Shown here one piece after another: positions 59,816 through 61,542 of a DNA stretch of 61,542 nucleotides (positions within the stretch are counted from its first letter, which is position 1; every line of letters begins with the position of its first letter). This stretch comes from Syncephalis plumigaleata (lineage: Eukaryota > Zoopagomycota > Zoopagomycetes > Zoopagales > Piptocephalidaceae), in the NCBI GenBank assembly GCA_025201365.1, contig JAIXMF010000040.1:1-61542 (forward strand). Direction: 5' to 3'. A program made the translations under genes and the position numbers. The notes beneath the pieces were generated by a model. The model was not told the origin of the DNA. It did not search any database and worked only from the letters and a program-made list of their open reading frames with translations.

Positions 59816-61542
59816 ATGTCTAAATCCACTGTCACGGATTCTACTATGACAATGTCTACGGATACAACTACGACGGCATCGCCAAGTCGTCCGGCCATTC
59901 AATTTACTTGTAAGTACACGATTATGATATAGTCAGTTGTTTGATGTATATTCATGACAATACTACTTGGTTAGATCGATCTGTTAAGGAATTGGCCGCG
60001 TATCTTGGTCCACCTAATGGCTCATTGGTTGGAGAAAAGTAAGAATATTACTATTTGGACTGTAGATTTGCTTACATATTAATTACTACTATATTATTAT
60101 TATAGACAAACCGGGAATATTCGAGTATTTATTTATAGTAGTGATGGTCGTTTTCTAGCATGGGCCACACCTGAAAAGTAAGCTAATAATAGTTATGCTA
60201 TATATTGTGTATCTTTAGTTAATATTGGATTCTTGTAGAGTACATATGGTGGATGCCATATCAATGCAGCCAATATGTGAGATTGCTCGTCCTAACGTGT
60301 TGGATCTTGGATTCTCTCCACGAGGCAACTTCCTTTCTACTTGGGAGCGTTTCGGTAAGTGCAATGATACTAGGATGATATACGCCTAATTCACCGATTA
60401 ATATATATATATGTACTATTCTTGTAGTAAAAAATGAAGGTGATGCACCGGTTCATCGTAACATGGTCATTTGGAATTCAATGACTGGCGCTGAGGTCGC
60501 TTCGTTCACTCAACGGAATCAATCCAACTCGAATGCACAATGGACGGAGGACGAGTCATTCTACGCGCGACTTGTCACGAATGAGGTTCAGTTGTATCAT
60601 GTGAACAATCTGGCCAACAATACTTACAACTCGCTTCGTCTTGAGGGTGTCTCCAAATTCTCGGTATCTCCCGGTAGATCCTCCTATATTGCCGCATTTA
60701 TTCCAGAACGAAAGGGTGCACCCGCCAGTATACGTGTGTTTAGTCTGACGGATCTCCAACGGCCCAAGGCTATCAAGACGTTCTTTAAGCGGACAACGTA
60801 CAAATGTACTGGAACAATCTGGGCACACACTTGATCGTGCTCACGCAGACTGATGTCGATAAAACGGGTAAATCCTATTATGGCGAGACCGGTCTATACT
60901 ACCTAGCCGTATCGGGTGACTACGACTGTCGGGTCACACTCGATAAAGAGGGACCGATTCATGATGTGGCATGGAGTCCCGATTCTAGGGAATTCGTCGT
61001 AGTTTACGGATTCATGCCGGCTAAATCGACTTTATTCGATCATCGGGCCAATGCTATTCATGATTTCGGTACGCAGCCGCGTAATTACATACGATTCAGC
61101 CCGCATGGTAGATTCATCTGTCTAGCTGATTCGGTAATTTGCCGGTACCGTTGATATTTGGGATAGGAAACGATTGACGAAACTACCACCATTGATGCCA
61201 ATGGTGCTTCCGTATGCGATGTGTCCTGATGGTCGTCACTTGATGACGGCTATTCTCTCGCCGAGACTACGGTCGACAATGGCTACAAGATTTGGCATTA
61301 TCGCGGTGTACTAGTGCAGAAGGAGGATATCGCCGAGTTGTATCAGATTGCCTGGCGACCTGCACCTGCATCATTATATCCAGTGCGTAAAACACTATCG
61401 CCTCCACCAAAAGGCATGATATTGGTGCTAGTAAGACAACCAGTAGTAAGTAGATTACCATCTAGTATCATTGCCTATTACTAATCGATCAATGAATATA
61501 GGCAAGCCAGTAGGTGTTTATAGACACCCGGTGCTCGTGCCA
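59816..61542 (+). CDS. EIF2A: Translation initiation factor eIF2A, 3' end outside the window, frame disrupted
   Basis: A WD40 protein implicated in alternative translation initiation. Exons 59816-59909, 59975-60038, 60106-60177, 60239-60354, 60428 to about 61445, and 61502 onward. The propeller starts after YRSVKELAAYLGPPNG and runs through VFIYSSDGRFLAWATPEK, LDLGFSPRGNFLSTWERF, VHRNMVIWNSMTGAEV and HDVAWSPDSREFVVVYGFMP. The long fifth exon needs seven single-base restorations, near 60789, 61128, 61144, 61183, 61224, 61271 and, in the next exon, 61530. Every one is a missing base, most in runs of G or C. With them the protein reads on as conserved eIF2A, for example FSPHGRFICLAGFGNLPG and VDNGYKIWHYRG. 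Assembly error near the sequence end is likelier than pseudogene decay. Confidence 0.8.

Overview
The window is nuclear DNA of a fungus. Nearly every gene is cut by short introns of about 45-95 bases with GTAAGT-type donors, and one gene encodes a velvet-domain regulator, a family confined to fungi. The AT-rich introns, many trinucleotide runs and compact genes fit an early-diverging lineage, but I cannot place it further. I found no tRNA, rRNA or CRISPR array. Exon coordinates below are my own splice predictions, each checked for frame continuity.

Layout. At 1-9 kb lie a RING-H2 protein (broken frame), a Tra2-type SR splicing factor, the Sar1 exchange factor Sec12 and a CreC/WDR20 WD40 protein. 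At 9-24.7 kb lie a large ARID (Swi1/ARID1-like) SWI/SNF subunit, a small unknown exon, an oxysterol-binding protein homologue, the ER chaperone BiP/Kar2, a small secreted helical protein and pyruvate kinase. These are mostly conserved housekeeping genes.

From about 25 to 44 kb the content changes to an accessory island. It holds two secreted prolyl-oligopeptidase paralogues about 7.18 kb apart, a small secreted protein of unknown function and the C-terminal fragment of a GH20 hexosaminidase. Two housekeeping genes, CCS1 (copper chaperone for SOD) and REI1 (60S biogenesis), sit within it. Four of the five copies of one inverted-repeat transposable element lie here; the fifth is at 15.8 kb.

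The elements are the most interesting content. They have Tc1/mariner-like ends (CAG..., 26-base inverted repeats, TA target duplications). They carry the C-terminal part of a protein with a WNRDMAA motif, which matches the last RuvC motif of TnpB/Fanzor RNA-guided nucleases. All are internally deleted. Between the stop codon and the right end, two copies have a hairpin that keeps its fold while its sequence changes, a candidate guide-RNA scaffold.

From 44 to 48 kb is a long stretch without a convincing gene, upstream of the velvet gene. Then follow a seven-transmembrane protein, a nuclear SCI1-like protein, a probable Sfr1/Mei5 recombination factor, the DEAD-box helicase Dbp6/DDX51, and eIF2A running off the end. 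The eIF2A frame needs seven single-base restorations within about 750 bases and the RING gene at the other end also needs some, whereas the genes between are intact. This suggests uncorrected deletion errors near the sequence ends rather than gene death.
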